Assembly: GCA_018340805.1 (NCBI GenBank)
Contig: JACMZG010001908.1
Span: forward strand, 19,069,879 to 19,133,878
From: Microvelia longipes
Lineage: Eukaryota > Arthropoda > Insecta > Hemiptera > Veliidae
Direction of reading: 5' to 3'
DNA length: 64,000 bases
Shown: positions 46,753 through 58,206 of the stretch, in pieces
Position numbering within the stretch: the stretch's first letter is position 1
Layout of the letters: each line of letters starts with the position of its first letter
Made by a program: the position numbers and the translations under genes
Notes under the pieces: generated by a model
What the model saw: only the letters and a program-made list of their open reading frames with translations
Told to the model about the DNA's origin: nothing
Databases searched by the model: none

Positions 46753-46847
46753 TAGTCCAAGAACGGGAAAATAAAAAATTAAATTACATTAAATTAAATT
46801 ACGTCGCCACATTAATTTAATTTTTTACTATCCCGTTCTTGGACTAT
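46753..46847. repeat. Inverted repeat of about 95 bp
   Basis: ATAGTCCAAGAACGGGA with a following AAAAAATTAAATTA pairs with TAATTTAATTTTTT and TCCCGTTCTTGGACTAT, leaving a loop with CGTCGCCAC. Arms are about 36 bases. It may be the left part of a larger element that includes the CTGATGA motif at 47080, but this link is not proved. Confidence 0.6.
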
Positions 46848-47170
46848 CAACTATTATTATTTATATTAAAATTGTGAGCACTAGACCATCAGAGGAATTC
46901 ATCTTAGCACTGATGAATGTATTTAGCAAGTTTTAACCCGAGTAAAGGTCATTATTAGCCTCTCCGGCGCTAATAATAAGTAAGCTAGGTTTTGAGTATT
47001 TTCCTACTGTTGTGTTATAACTGTCAGAAAGGTCAAAATCTTGCATCCTAACGTCCTAACATCTCACCACCTCTTTCCACTGATGATGGACTGAAAGCCG
47101 AATGTAATTTAGTTGTTTAAATAAATAATTTCATTACGGCAGACAACGTTTTTATAATTCTGGGTATAAA
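46848..47170 (+). repeat. Possible solo pseudo-LTR with CTGATGA motif
   Basis: CCACTGATGATGGACTGAAAG then CCGAATG at 47078-47104 repeats the CTGATGATGG..CCGAA layout of the three fold-back elements, with the last core base changed (GAAT in place of GAAA). The following AT-rich stretch to GACAACGTTTTTATAATTCTG may be its 3' part. Borders and duplication are not found, so this is a tentative call. Confidence 0.3.
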
Positions 47171-47996
47171 TATTTAATTTGTTTAATCCTAAATATACTG
47201 CTATTTTATTCTAATTTTATAATTTATTTATTTTCTTTTTTACTTAACAATATAATATGATACCCCCATCTGTTTTTATTATTAAAGTAAAGTTAAATTT
47301 ATCTTATCACCTTGCGGTATTTCATAGTATAAATTTTAAAATAACATTTCTTTATTGTTCAGTTTTATAAATTCTTGTGCTGTAATGTAAGAATTTGGTT
47401 AAGTTAAAACATAATTTAAAACTTATCTAGCCGTTTTAGATGCCTTGAGTGTTATCTAGTCCAGACTATCTCACTATTCAGACAACCTAAAGTTATAATA
47501 AAAGTTAATATATATTACCTCAAATCACATTCCTTATCAAATAATGCATTTAACTAAAAATAATTAGTTACGATGAATTTTTCTCTACCAGTACCCACTC
47601 CTTTTAGCTATGAAAAATAAAAGTTATAGCTTGTTCTTAATGTTTGGTATAAAATTTGATTTTGAACTTTTATGTCCTAACTTTTCTTATAAAGTTTGTC
47701 ATTACTGTTACAATTAGCCCCATTCTTGTTTGAGCGGGAGGTCAACCCTCGGGGAGTTTTTAGTTATTCGTCTTTTATTTTTTATTAAAATTACTTTGTT
47801 TTGATGTTATTACTGTTATTATTAAAGCTTTTGAGGAGGAAAAGGTCCAAAATAATAAATTAAACTAATTTAGCCGAGGTTTCGATATAATTTTATTTTA
47901 TTTTTTATAATTTTTACTGTTTTTTGTTTTTTATTATGTTAAGCCTTGAATTATTTCTTTTTTAACAATGTCCTACTTGTTTAGTGACAAGTAAGT
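47171..47996. other. Unassigned AT-rich DNA
   Basis: No gene or repeat family recognised. Confidence 0.5.
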
Positions 47997-48057
47997 AAGT
48001 AATTAGAGAGAGAAGATAGATATAGTAGGGTTACTATATCTTCTCTCTCTAATTACT
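47997..48057. repeat. Strong hairpin, about 28-bp stem
   Basis: GTAATTAGAGAGAGAAGATA and ATATAGTA face TACTATATCTTCTCTCTCTAATTAC across a four-base loop. The left arm has one small insertion. It may be a tiny MITE or a hairpin-forming RNA region. No direct repeat was found at the borders. Confidence 0.75.
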
Positions 48058-48909
48058 ATCACAATCACAAGTATTTAGGCGAAATTGGTGTAAATACTAC
48101 CTACTTTTACACCTAAATCCTAATTATTGTAGTCTCTAAACTTTTAATATAACTATAATATATATTGTTACTTCTAAAATATTATTAACAGTATCTATTA
48201 AGTGTATATTTATTAATTTTTAGTATTATTCGTATTTAATTATCGTTTCATTTAAAAGAATTAAATGAAACTGGAAATTTCAGGAATTAGAAGGTTTAAA
48301 TTTTATAATGGATAAAACGAACAGGAATTACTAGAAATTAAATGCACCTGCGTTCTTTTTATGCTTTCTGTAGATTTTTATTCTAATATTTATTTGCAGT
48401 ATAGTGGGTGGTAATAAACTTTTATCCTTTTTATTGCAGATTACGATCATTAAGAGAGTAGGTAATAGCTATTAGAGATATTTTTTGAAATGTCTGTAAA
48501 AAACTTAGATTTTATTGAGGCATTTTTAAAATGTTGCTTGAACAGAAACAATATAAAAAATTTTTAAGAAACATTGCAAAATCCGGAACGAGTTCCGGAT
48601 TCTCCCCTTGTATACATTTATTATATCTCAATAAGATTAATTACGGCGTATAAACAATAAATAAAATTGTTAAAATTTAAAGGATTTGTAATTTTTCAAT
48701 TTTTCAAAATTGTTAAAATTAAATTATTTTAAAACTGTGTAATCTAGGCTTCTGTAATTGAATCATTGAATTTTCGAAATAGTTTATCTCTAGAAGAGAG
48801 AAAAGTGGCTTTTCACTCTGAATCTACCATGAGAGTAAAATAATAGCAAACTTATGTGAGTAAAATATCTTTGGTTGCCATAGCAACAAATGAACTCTCG
48901 CTCCGTATT
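48058..48909. other. Unassigned AT-rich DNA
   Basis: A short palindrome ATCCGGAACGAGTTCCGGAT lies at about 48582-48601. No gene recognised. Confidence 0.5.
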
Positions 48910-48982
48910 TCCTCTTTAGCTCAGACGGTCGCGTCTTCAGCTAATAACTTAACGGTTATATGTTCAATCCTTACTTTTAACG
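48910..48982 (+). pseudogene. tRNA-Ile(AAT)-like pseudogene
   Basis: TTTAGCTCAGACGGT gives a box A like that of eukaryotic tRNA-Ile, CAGCTAATAACTTAA gives an anticodon arm with loop CTAATAA (anticodon AAT), and ATGTTCAATCCT resembles box B. The spacing fits a 73-base tRNA. The acceptor and T stems do not pair well and the box B lacks the usual GGTTCGA, so it is unlikely to be functional. It could also be the head of a tRNA-derived SINE, though no body is recognised downstream. Confidence 0.6.
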
Positions 48983-50937
48983 GGTTTTAATGTTTTTTAT
49001 CTCCAATTATTTAAAATAATCAAAACTATTTACTGGTTTTATTAACTTGGATATTATTGCGTATAAATTCACTTAAATATATTTCTATATTCATGACTAT
49101 AATTTCATGATTATATTAACGTATATTCTGTTTAAAACATACAGCGACAATATAAATACGGCGTTATGATATTTAAAAGTTAAATTTAAAACTTGTTTAC
49201 ACTAATTGTAATTAAAAAATCAAAAAAGGTTGGTATTTGACTTTAACAAACAATTATTTTTTAATAATATAATAATAATAATAACATAATATAACGGACA
49301 CTCATTGAGAAAGTTATTAAAAAAATAATACTACATTATTCCACTACTATATCTAATAAGTAAAAAACGAAATACTTAAAAAATAATTGAGATTAATAAT
49401 TAAAAAGTAATTATAAAATTGTACAGACTTATCAAAATCATGGTTTAGATAAAAATAAAAATCCTCACTTTTTAGAGCCTGCCTTGGTAAATAATAGTAA
49501 ATACTTAGTATTCCCATTAAAATAATATTAATTTATTTGTTCGATTAATTATAAATTAATTGATTTGTTAAAAATATATAATACTCGGAGATGGCGCAGA
49601 TTAACAAGCTTTTAAAAGTAAAAAATAAATTAAGTAAGAAATTATTTATTACCCAATGGAACAAATGATAACTTTAATAATGTACCGCGATTGTAGGAGG
49701 TAAAATATTAAACTAACTTTGGAAGAAACAAATCATAGTTTTTGAGCAGTAATTCATTTCTTCGGCATCGCCTCGTAGGTTGACGGAGTGGTTTCATCGA
49801 CAAGCCATTTTTGTTTTTATAGAGTAAAAACTTTTTTAATTAATTATTTTACAATATCTTTAAATTTGTGTCTTGTATATCTTTTAGTTTTTTCTTACAA
49901 TAACATATTTGAGATTACCTTTTAAAAAAATTAATTAAATAAAATACAATGTTAAAGAAATAAATGTTATTTATTTCTTGATGAAATGAATGAATAAAAT
50001 AATGATGCAATAAATGGATGAAATAAAATTCGGCTGAGTTATGAAAAAAAACATAAAATACTTTAAACAATATAAAGTAGAATATAATAAAATTAAATGG
50101 ATAAACAAAGGAGAAAAAATAAGATAAGATTTTGTATTGAAAAATAGGTTTTGCTAAAAGAATAAGTACAACGTAAGGTAAAATAAAAGATAATGTAAGT
50201 AAAATAGTTAGAAAACGTAAAATAAAATTTATTACAAGTACGATATATATGGGTAAATTTGTCTGAATGTAAAAACTTAAAATGTATTTAAGTTTATCAT
50301 GGAAAGTATATTTTACCTCTGTCTTTTCAAAGTACTATCTTGTATTATTGTTAGAAGCAATTCATATAATAGAAAGTAGAGTGGTTAGAAGGAAGTAAGG
50401 TTTGGTAAGCAGTGGTAGCACAGAGTGGCAGAGCGGCAAAACAGAAAAGAAATGAACCTTTACGTATACTTTGGGATTTTTTACCTTGCATGATTCTTTT
50501 TTTAGTTTTTCTTCATTGAGCTTCGAGCTTTACAAAACTTTTAACAAAATTTGTACAAGATGGAAAAAATTACTTACTTAAAAGATTTTTGTATTTGTGT
50601 TAATTTAAGAACATGGGAGTTGGAGAGGACGCTGGTTGAGGATAATGTAATTGAATGAGGTTGTAATGTGATGGAAATATTTACTTACTTTTAAGTGAAA
50701 ACACTTATTGAAAATACAAGAGAAAATGTACTTATTAATTTTAAGTGGCGTTATGTAGCGTATTTCCAGTACGCTATAACTGCTTAGCGTAGTTTATGTG
50801 CTTATCATTATTATAGTCCTTGATAGCGCTTTAATAAAAATAGATCAAAACATAAGTTTCCTAATTTAATAGTAGTAGTTGCACCCAGTGAATAATAATG
50901 CATTCTATTATATCCCGAGTGACTGGATAATTTAAGG
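48983..50937. other. Unassigned AT-rich DNA
   Basis: Around 49960-50250 the sequence is A-rich with recurring AAATAAAAT words, perhaps a degraded simple repeat. No gene or repeat family recognised. Confidence 0.5.
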
Positions 50938-51103
50938 CTAAGCCATATAGGAGTCACGAGGTGACAGCCGAGAGAATTAGGCATTTTAATCCCAAGGCTT
51001 TAGCCTAGGGACGAGCTAAGCGAGTCTAAAGCAGGGAGGATGAGCTTAGCGAATTCGATGTGATGAGGAAAATTTGCGAGGTACCCCGAGCCTGATTTTT
51101 ATT
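50938..51103 (+). repeat. Family A element, tail fragment with two modules
   Basis: GGGACGAGCTAAGCGAGTC (about 51007) and GGATGAGCTTAGCGAATTCG (about 51038) are two modules in tandem, followed by GATGTGATGAGGAAAATTTG and CGAGGTACCCCGAGCCTGATTTTT. The head is absent. The inner ATGAGGAAAA is the inverted partner of the family's head. Confidence 0.7.
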
Positions 51104-51268
51104 GATTACTTTTAAATCTGTTAATGTTCATATTTTTGTTTTATTTTATTCTTCCTGTATTATTTTGAATTTTATTTTAAGTTATTTTCAATTATGTAAC
51201 CACATTATATTATGTGGAGCTGTAAAAATCCGATTATTGTAATATTATAAATAAATAAATAAATGAAA
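51104..51268 (+). repeat. Possible LINE 3' end with (AAAT)n tail
   Basis: AT-rich sequence with a small hairpin (CACATTATATTATGTG) ends in TAATATTATAAATAAATAAATAAATG. Such a simple-repeat tail is typical of insect non-LTR elements. No coding part or duplication was found, so a plain microsatellite is the alternative. Confidence 0.3.
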
Positions 51269-51514
51269 ACAAAGGAATAACTTTAAATTTTCAAAATAAT
51301 CCCGGATTCACTGAGGGATTTAGTGTACGCATCAGTACTCTTAATAATTAATTGTTAAACTGTTCGATATAATCCTGAAACTTATTGAAATAGGATTAGT
51401 GCCGTTTTGCTTCGATTATTTGTAAAGAAGGTATTCTAAGAAATATTGATTGAGTTGAATTAGCTCTAAATCAATTTATTATAAAAATATTTAGTCAATA
51501 TACTTAAAATTCAG

Positions 51515-51755
51515 GGAATTCCAGTGGTGTGATGATTAGCGCGTTCTCCTGCCACACAGACAGTCTGGGTTTGATTCCGGTCGAGGCTTCTACGATTTTC
51601 CTGCGAGGGATGGGAAATCCTTTTACGTTCCGTCCTTCAAAGGGAAGTTAAGCCGGTGTTTTCGAGCCTGTGTGGTGCCAGGTACTCGTAAAAGATACCT
51701 AACCTTTTTGAATCCGAGAAAAGGCAAAATTTAGAACCCTTATTGGCAGTATGTG
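51515..51755 (+). mobile_element. tRNA-derived SINE
   Basis: A tRNA-like head has box A (AGTGGTGTGATGATTAGCGC) and box B (GGGTTTGATTCCGG) at the right spacing. The body follows with AAAGGGAAGTTAAGCCGGTG and GGTGCCAGGTACTCGTAAAAG, like the AAGCCG-type core seen in arthropod SINEs. It is transcribed by RNA polymerase III in principle and depends on a LINE for movement. The 3' end is near 51755, where a TATATA run begins. A target duplication was not found. Coding capacity is absent, as expected. Confidence 0.75.
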
Positions 51756-52016
51756 TAAAATATATATATGTTTTTGGCTTATGTATTCGAGAGCTAGACA
51801 GTTTCTTGTTTCTAGTTTAAGCTATTTAAAATTATTGTAAAGTCACTGCTCTTCCGTGGAGATTCGACGCAAAATGCTAGTACTATGACTCAAATATATC
51901 TAAAAGAGTAAGCAAATATATTATAACTGCTATAATATTATGGCGATAAAAATGTTATAATTTTTGTGGAATTAGTCTAAATATTATCTAACTTTACACC
52001 TAATATTAATATTAGC
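51756..52016. other. Unassigned AT-rich DNA
   Basis: No gene or repeat recognised. Confidence 0.45.
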
Positions 52017-52344
52017 AATAAGGCATAGAGATAATATTACTAGAGGGACCCAATAGGTTAAAGTTTGAAACATTGAAAAAGTAACCTGACAACCTTTGCT
52101 AAAAATATAATCAAATAATCAGTACAAAATTACAAATAACAGTAAAACGTTAAAAATACAATTCAAAACACAATCGATGTGCGGGAAGCCAAAATCAATT
52201 TATTTATTATAACCTTAACTCACTCTTGAAGTAGGTTTCAATGAGGTTACACAGAGCCCCTGAGAGCCCCAAAATGATGTTTCAGGCCTTTTAATGCATT
52301 CAGATAGGCTATGCCCCCTCTAGTATATATCTCTATGCAATAAG
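52017..52344. mobile_element. MITE with 6-bp duplication (316 bp)
   Basis: AATAAG occurs at 52017-52022 and 52339-52344 next to inverted ends GCATAGAGATAATATTACTAG..AGGG and CCCTCTAGTATATATCTCTATGC. The inner sequence is noncoding, with GGGGCTCTCAGGGGCTCTG on the minus strand near the right end. No transposase is present. The 6-bp duplication and 25-base ends do not fit Tc1/mariner (TA) and leave the superfamily open. Confidence 0.75.
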
Positions 52345-53365
52345 GGACAAACAATTATTATTACTACTCAAGGTTATGGAAATTAATTACTTTCCAAGGT
52401 TGGCAAACCTGAAGTTTGTCACCAGCAAGGTTTGCTTTAAGTTCGATTTTAACTTATAGACAACAGTAAAAAAGTGTCTGCTTCAGTGAATCTCTTTTCC
52501 TGGTTTTGTCATTACTTGGTCGTCTCCAACAGTAGCTATTAATTTTAAAGTATCTTTTTAAGACCTTTTTAAATAAAATTTTTCTTTTGGATTGAAGGGA
52601 AAAAAGGAAAGTTTTTACTTGGCTGATTGGCTCGAATCCCAATTTTGATAATTGGCTTCAATTCTCTTATTTTCTTTATCTTATACGCAACAGTAGACAA
52701 ATACTAACACATAAACACGCTTCTGGATGAAGCAAGTCTTTATTTTATTCTAAAATGCGAAGGGAAACGCGAACTTTATCTGTTTATAAGGTCTCTTTAC
52801 TCGAAAAAAGTTTTATCTTAACTTACTGACCCTTATCTGATAGAGAAATAAGGATTATTGGCTTTAAGAGGAATATACGAGAGAATAATCCTTTTTTCCA
52901 GGAAAAGTAAAATCTTCCAAGTAGTCATTCTAATAAACTTTATATACCTGGATCCTTTCTGGGTTATAGACAAAAGTATTGATATCAAGAAAAGGAATGT
53001 TTACAAACTTCACTGGACCGTAATCTTTTATCATTTCGGGCAATATAAAACATCTTGTAAAACTATAGAAACCATTATAAAAGTTCAGTATTATACACTT
53101 AAGACAGCGGAAATTTTTTATTCCGGAGTTTACTAGTTTGAAGTTTTTTTTTGTTCGGTAAAATTTATTACTAAGCTTCCGTATCTCTTATCTCTTTTTC
53201 CTTAAAACCGATTAATCAAAGCCTTAGATTAGTGACGGCCATGGATTAGCACGGTACGTTTCTCTCCCCGTGCTCGTCATTGTTGAGGCTAAGGAAGGTT
53301 TTATATGCCTTGAGCTCATTAAACTAGGGGTATTATTTATGTCACTTTTTTGTTGAGGCGAAGTA
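52345..53365. other. Unassigned DNA with chance open frames
   Basis: Frames at 52454-52642 and 52858-53136 (92 codons, TTG start) have no recognised domain. An inverted pair AGCACGG / CCGTGCT lies at about 53248-53274. Confidence 0.45.
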
Positions 53366-53372
53366 AATTACA

Positions 53373-53404
53373 TGTTGACTGATAAGGCGAAGCCGAATCA
53401 GTCA
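53373..53404. repeat. Short hairpin TTGACTGAT / ATCAGTCAA
   Basis: Nine-base perfect stem with a 13-base loop AAGGCGAAGCCGA that is itself palindromic in part. It is followed by another GTAACCGAAGC word. It may be a remnant of a small fold-back element. Confidence 0.55.
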
Positions 53405-55581
53405 AGTTTTAATTATTTGCTTAGGTGTAACCGAAGCTGGTAATCTTGGTAAAACGAGTTAGGAATGTTTACTATGCTGCACCGTGGCATCCAAAATTGT
53501 ATCTACTAACGGGAGAAAAATTACGCCAAAAGATTTATTTTTTTTTTACTTTTCAAAAAAAGGGTAAACTTCAACAAAAGTTAATTTATCAATTATTGAA
53601 ATTTAAAACCAAAAGAATGCTGTATTATGACAATTAAGGTTAAAGAAAAGAAATGATTGTTTAAAGTGCACGAGTCATTAAGTTGAAACAAGGACAAATA
53701 AAATCATTGTTGCCATTTCATTTATAGTTGTTATATCTAAGTAATTGTCTAGTCTAAGAGACTATAAATTTGACGTTTTTTTTTTTTTATAAATATCAAA
53801 ACATGTTCTATAATTATGACAAATTATTTTCTGCAATTATATTTTTTACTATTAATGACAATCTTTTTATTTTGTATTTTTTAAAGACAAAATAAATTAT
53901 AATGATGCATTTAGATTGCAAACAAAACATTACAGTTTGTGATCAGCTTAAGTTCAAAATGTCAGAAAAATTTCACATTGAAGTTTGCTTCTTGTGTTTA
54001 CAGAAGAATAAAGAAAAATATAATTTTGCGGATTGAAATTAGTTTATCAATGCTTAGTTTTTCTGCCGAGAGTGGACAAAATAATTTTAAACAATTTGTG
54101 TTGAATATTTTAGTATTAGTTCTCTTTAAGGATTCAAATAAAGGTCTATCTACAAATATAGTTTTAAACATACAATCACTGTAAAACCGTTAAAGCTAAC
54201 GTCACTCATATTAGTTTCCTTGTGTTGGATTACCGGTAAAATTGGAATAGAATTAGATAGTGGGAACTGGATGGTTTTCGTATTCTATATCGTTATTCTG
54301 GTATTGCTCACCATTAAATTTTTTTACTAACTAGTTACTCGTATTGATTTTTTGTCAATACCAGGTTTTTCTAACGTCTAATTAATTTAGCTATTTGAGT
54401 TGCTCGTTAGTTATTTGTCAACCTCCAACTGTAATTCAGCTTTTAAACAGTTTGATTAAGATAACTAATTATCTTTTTTGTCTAATAGTCCTTATAGACT
54501 GATAGATGTATTGTACTTTAGGGAATAGACACTCTCTAGAGCACTTAGACATCCGAATTGAGCCATTTAAAAGCTATTTAGTTTACAGAATTCTATTTTC
54601 TTTTTATTGTTTCCAATCAGAATCAAACATTCTTTTTAACTCGGTTAGTGATGATTTAGATTTTTATCTAGAGGAATTTCAATTTTTCCTGTTCTCAATT
54701 TATATTCTGGCTTCTATAGAAATGCAACTTTGTGTCAGCAGAAACGCCTACTTTATGTTTGCCCACAAGTATAAAAGTTGGTGTTTGAATGTTTGTTTAT
54801 GAGTGAGTATGTGTTTTTAAAGTTGTTACGTAAATCGGGATGACTTGAAAGACCATCAACGTCGTCTATTTTTTCTAGATTATAATTATAATAAATCCAA
54901 ATTTGGTTGGAGTTTCAGTTAAAATTATGTTTTATTGAAAGTTACTTATAAATTTCCTAGATATGCTTGCTAGATATCACAAGTCAGTACTCAATGTTCA
55001 ACTTTCAGTAGTTAGTCATTGGAGGTTTCAGCAGAAAACTGTTCGAAAGGTTACATCATTTAGCCGCAAGCGTTGTGACTTAAGTAGAGTTTATACCACT
55101 AGAGGAGGCAAAAATATGTCTTGCACATTGGTAACCAGTATGAAATTTATTTTTTGGCGATTCGCCGAAATCGATAATTTGTCGTTGTCTTATTGAAAAC
55201 AATTATTCGACGATAAACGGTGTTATTTCATATATAAGTAAGCTACTAAGATTTTGAACTTTTCATTTAATTATTTAAAATTTCCATAGAGTGAAGGTTA
55301 TGTTGCTTTGCCGAGCTTAAATCTTTAATATGCCATTCCGACCCTGGCAATATCTTTAGACCGTTACCACTTAGTTCACCGTCATAGAATAAATTGATAT
55401 TTTCTCACAAGAAGCCAAAAACCAATGGATCTTTAATGTTTGTATCACTAGCCGGCTTAAGTAATTATTGAACTTCCTCTAACTGACCAATAAATAACAT
55501 TCTTGTACAAATAAAGTCACTTTAGAGTATTTTAACATAATATACTGTTTTATAAAGTTGCCTGTAAAGACAAAAACATAA
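53405..55581. other. Unassigned DNA with chance open frames
   Basis: Frames of 63-98 codons at 53446, 53939, 54506 and 54963 begin mostly at non-ATG codons, overlap no known domain and have no shared pattern. No repeats were recognised. A decayed gene cannot be excluded. Confidence 0.45.
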
Positions 55582-55892
55582 TGAACATATTATCCATTAC
55601 ACAATCTACGGTTTATACGTGTATCTATGAAGGAACTTTATCTTTTAAACATCGTGAACTTATTATCTGTTCGTACAAAATCTATGGTATATTAGTGTAT
55701 CTATGGAGAAGAAATCTCTTTTAAACATTGTAAACTTATTATCTATTTGTACTAAATCTATGGTTTATAAGTGCATTTATGAAGAAAAACCTTTTTACTT
55801 ATTATCTTTTCGTACAAAATTTACGGTTTAAGTGTATCTATGGAGGAAAAATCTCTTTTAAACATTGTGAACTTATTATCTATTCGTAGAAA
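55582..55892. repeat. 76-bp minisatellite, about four units
   Basis: Units start GTGTATCTATGGAGGAAAAA, then CTCTTTTAAACATTGTGAAC, TTATTATCTATTCGTAC, AAAATCTATGGTTTATA. Starts lie at 55619, 55695, 55771 and 55832; the third unit has lost about 15 bases. No coding sense. Confidence 0.88.
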
Positions 55893-56602
55893 ATAAAACA
55901 AAAGATGTATTGCATCTTTTTCTGAGACGTTTCTTTATTTTATACATGTCTTTTTGCCTTTAAAGTTACAAAGAAAAAACTCTCAAAATAACTTTGTGGA
56001 TAATGCTTTACAAAGCTTTGTTTAAAGTTAAAATCTTTTTGATCTAAACTATAACTTCGTAGTATTGTTGTTAAAACACAAACAGAATAAAGATATATCA
56101 AACTTTTTATGCTTATCTTCTGCTTTCTCGACTTTTGTTGAAGAACTTTTTTAAACTTAGTTACTTTATTTTATATATTTCCATGAAAATGTGAATTGTT
56201 TTTTAAAAAAAGGTCATAGTGTTAGTACAATAGTTCAGAAAATTAGGAATCAGACGAAATCTGATTTCGAGGAATGAAAACCCCAATTATAAAATAAGAA
56301 TAATAAATAAGTTTCAAAGTTTTTATTCTTTAAAAATTATGACTTTTCATGAAGTTTTCAACAAGTAATGAAAACTCTGAGTTCTTATTGTCTATTGTTC
56401 GAAACATCGATTTTTTAAAAAAAACTTATAACAACTGTTGTACAAGCAATTTTTAACTTGTCTAATTGGGTTATTGATTTAAGGTAAAAAAGTTTCGCCT
56501 TCATTAGTCAATTTATTTTCACCTACTTAATTATTTATTTAGTTTATCATTATAAAATTCTAATTATTATTTTTATACAAACAATTGAAATTCACGAACC
56601 TT
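55893..56602. other. Unassigned AT-rich DNA
   Basis: No gene or repeat family recognised. Confidence 0.5.
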
Positions 56603-56935
56603 TTTTTCTTTTCCTTATTTATACATTTGGTATTTGGGAAAAGTAATGTATCGCCACTAAAAATCTGAAACCGAGATTTCGAATTAATTATCCGGTTCTA
56701 GTGTGTTAAGACCTTCTAAGTGGTTTAAAGAAAGTCTTCTTTAAACCAGTTTGTGCGTATTATAATGTGTGTGTCTATTACTCAGTGCTTTCTACGAAGT
56801 AAAAACTTAGTAGCGAAATTCAATCTTTGAGCCGGTGGTCATAAAACGCCGTTATGTTCATAAAACAAGAAAAAGTGTTCGCATCGATTATAAATTTAGT
56901 GCAAATGCAAGTTTCACCTTATTATCACAATGACT

Positions 56936-57271
56936 TCAATTTGTATCTTTAAACTAATAACAAGTCTCTTCACAATAACTGTTTTAATTACAAAACAAGA
57001 GCCGACTTTCGACCACTTCTGGCCATCCTCAGTCATGCTAAATTGAGTTCCGAGTTATATATAGTCCTTCAGAGGCATAGGACGCACTCCTATGCCTCTG
57101 AAGGACTATATATAACTCGGCACTCAATTTAGCGTGACTGAGGATGGCCAGAAGTGGTCGAAAGTCGGCTCTTGTTTTGTAATTAAAACAGTTATTGTGA
57201 AGAGACTTGTTATTAGTTTATGTATATACCACTTCACATTGCAGCAACCTATAATTATGTCAATTTGTATC
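56936..57271. mobile_element. Penelope-like fold-back element 2 with 12-bp duplication
   Basis: TCAATTTGTATC occurs exactly at 56936-56947 and 57260-57271 and brackets a 312-base insert. The region 56950-57220 is a near-perfect palindrome with arms of about 130 bases and a short GACGCACTC loop. The right side alone has 39 further unpaired bases. Reading outward, each arm has CTGAGGA, the stem GGCC..GGTC, then GAAAG: plus strand 57138-57163, minus strand 57032-57007. The layout matches the elements at 37307 and 62294. Pairing of the arms is closer than their similarity to other copies, so it is recent or kept alike by gene conversion. No protein is encoded. Confidence 0.75.
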
Positions 57272-57394
57272 GATTTTCCAATTCTTATGTATCTTTTTAT
57301 CTAAAATAAAAACTATAATTGAAACTGTGTATACTGGCACAGTTTCATATATTCCGTATTCAAGGTATATTTACGGTTTTTTTGGATCACCAAT

Positions 57395-57444
57395 GTTAAG
57401 CAGCATTAAGCAAGGTCAGTACCAAGTTGGGGGACTGCTAGAGA
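57395..57444 (+). pseudogene. 5S rRNA-like segment inside family A
   Basis: GTTAAGCAGCATTAAGCAAG, GTCAGTACCAAGTTGGGGG, ACTGCTAGAGAT keep the box A / intermediate / box C order with several changes. Position in the host element agrees with the other three copies. Confidence 0.7.
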
Positions 57445-57510
57445 TAAAACAGATATGTTTACTGTACTAGACCGAACGACATAACGTAAATTACACTTGC
57501 GATCTCTAAC

Positions 57511-58118
57511 TTTGTTGAGTTATGTTATTCTGCAGAATCAATTTAATTTTAATGATCAAATATGATTTTAAGGAAACGTTATGAATGTAGAAATTAATTG
57601 CTATAAATGAAATGTCATTTAATTGAAACGACTTGTTGAATTTACTAACAAAATATTTGTAGCATGTTTCTAAAATAAATATCGTTAAGAAAGCGCTTTA
57701 GTTACAATTATATGTTGGAAAATTATTTCAGATTTTAATTTTAAACGGATAAACAATAAATACTGAGAGAATCCTTTTAACTTTAAAATTAGATTTTCAC
57801 CTAGCACAGTTTGGGAAAGTCAATACTGAGTAAATTGAATAAGTTTTTTTTCCTTTTCCTGAAATAGTGGTGCCTAGATAAATTTTCTTCTTTCTTTTCT
57901 TTTTTAGATGTAGTGTTTTTTCTAATTTTAATTGAATTTGCTGTCTAATGGTATTGTGACAACTCTTTGTTGCTAAAACAGCCCTCTGAGCACTTTGAGT
58001 TTAGTAAATTCATATTGGCTTAAACAATAATTAATTATTCTATCAATTGTTATTTTTAAATATTGAAAATTATTATTTTTATCAATACTATATCTGCTTT
58101 ATTTTTGACCTCTTAAAG
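57511..58118. other. Unassigned AT-rich DNA
   Basis: No gene or repeat recognised. Confidence 0.5.
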
Positions 58119-58119
58119 T

Positions 58120-58200
<81 letters not shown>

Positions 58201-58206
58201 ATAATT
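58119..58206. repeat. (AT)n microsatellite
   Basis: Almost pure AT alternation over about 85 bases with one TT break. Confidence 0.95.

Larger units (their letters stand above)
56603..57510 (+). repeat. Family A element split by a fold-back insertion
   Basis: Head (TTTCTTTTCCTTATTTATAC, AACCGAGATTTCGAATTAAT, GACCTTCTAAGTGG) and body from 56603 to 56935 are followed by a fold-back insert. The body then resumes from about 57260 and the 5S-like segment lies at 57395-57444. AACAGATATGTTTACTGTAC follows it, as in the 45-kb copy. The GAGGTACC end is missing. A local palindrome TGGTTTAAAG..CTTTAAACCA lies in the head at about 56722-56748. Confidence 0.75.

Noticed and set aside
47078..47104. A working hammerhead ribozyme at 47080
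   Set aside because: The last core element reads GAAT in place of GAAA and the stem is only two to three pairs, so only likeness to the fold-back motif is claimed.
54506..54802. 98-codon frame
   Set aside because: Non-ATG start, Phe/Leu/Tyr-rich, no recognised domain and no splice or repeat context to support it.
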